A stretch of 5,335 nt of DNA, taken from the NCBI GenBank assembly GCA_018969885.1, contig JAGWXN010000232.1, positions 1 through 5,335 of the forward strand. The letters are read 5' to 3'. The position numbers and the translations under genes were made by a program. Each line of letters opens with the position of its first letter. The stretch's first letter is position 1. This DNA comes from Betaproteobacteria bacterium. GTDB lineage: Bacteria > Pseudomonadota > Gammaproteobacteria > Burkholderiales > Burkholderiaceae. The notes beneath the pieces were generated by a model. That model was not told the origin of the DNA, ran no database searches, and saw only the letters and a program-made list of their open reading frames with translations. Positions 5,208 through 5,335 of the stretch are shown here, piece by piece.

Positions 5208-5335
5208 ATGAGCACTTCAACTCTTCCCATTCTCGTGGCCGGCGGGGGCATCGGGGGCCTGGCGGCCGCGCTTGCTCTCACCCGTCGTGGCTTTCGCGTT
5301 CGTGTGCTCGAGCAGTCGCCCGAGATCGGTGAAAT
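5208..5335 (+). CDS. Class A FAD-dependent monooxygenase, N-terminal fragment (3-hydroxybenzoate 6-hydroxylase/salicylate hydroxylase-like)
   Basis: Forty-two codons are visible before the right edge. The dinucleotide-binding fold is clear: ILVAGGGIGGLAAALAL (8-24) carries the GxGxxG glycines at 12, 14 and 17, and the acidic residue that binds the FAD adenosine ribose is E35 in VRVLEQ. The following SPEIGE matches the EQ-x-PEIGE-IGAG run common in 3-hydroxybenzoate 6-hydroxylases and salicylate hydroxylases of Betaproteobacteria. Such enzymes use NAD(P)H and O2 to hydroxylate, sometimes with decarboxylation, an aromatic acid in the cytoplasm. The substrate-binding half is outside the window, so a specific name is not justified. 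It lies 90 bases after the LysE-type gene on the same strand. The ATG lacks a good Shine-Dalgarno; AGGA at 5185-5188 is too far upstream. Confidence 0.85.
   Translation, partial: MSTSTLPILVAGGGIGGLAAALALTRRGFRVRVLEQSPEIGE

Overview
The window is GC-rich, tightly packed Proteobacterial DNA, most likely from a Betaproteobacterium (Burkholderiales or Rhodocyclales type). That assignment is inferred from composition and protein style, not from a marker gene. It looks like part of a chromosomal catabolic cluster for an aromatic or other ring acid. I see no RNA gene, CRISPR array, insertion sequence or phage gene. Six of the seven genes carry recognisable family motifs, and the seventh (the two-cupin protein) is recognisable by fold motifs only.

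Layout. Four genes read leftward from a divergent promoter region at about 3463-3677: an ACMSD-type amidohydrolase (3462-2482), then a 102-base gap, a LacI-family repressor (2379-1285), a two-domain cupin protein (1288-146) that overlaps the repressor gene by 4 bases, and after 25 bases the first 40 codons of a short MetE-type (cobalamin-independent methionine synthase) protein that runs off the left edge. Three genes read rightward: a crotonase-fold protein (3678-4466), a LysE/RhtB-type exporter (4503-5117) and the first 42 codons of a class A FAD monooxygenase (5208 to the right edge). The monooxygenase resembles 3-hydroxybenzoate 6-hydroxylase and salicylate hydroxylase.

Regulation. The 102-base gap upstream of lacI holds a perfect 8-2-8 inverted repeat (TTTGCATA GG TATGCAAA, 2395-2412) with the geometry of a LacI-family operator. 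It lies 2 bases downstream of a possible -10 box. A second TATGCAA half-site sits 32 bases away, over the possible -35. The simplest reading is autoregulation of the lacI-cupin-metE-like unit by its own repressor.

How the genes may work together (inference). A flavin monooxygenase would hydroxylate a ring acid, an ACMSD-type metal enzyme would decarboxylate or hydrolyse a pathway intermediate, a crotonase-fold protein would act on a CoA thioester, and a LysE-type carrier would export a related compound. The cupin resembles gentisate-dioxygenase-like bicupins, but both domains have arginine where the third metal histidine is expected. The crotonase lacks both classical hydratase glutamates. 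These changes, with the unusual MetE-like partner, argue against a standard gentisate or kynurenine pathway. The substrate cannot be named from this window.
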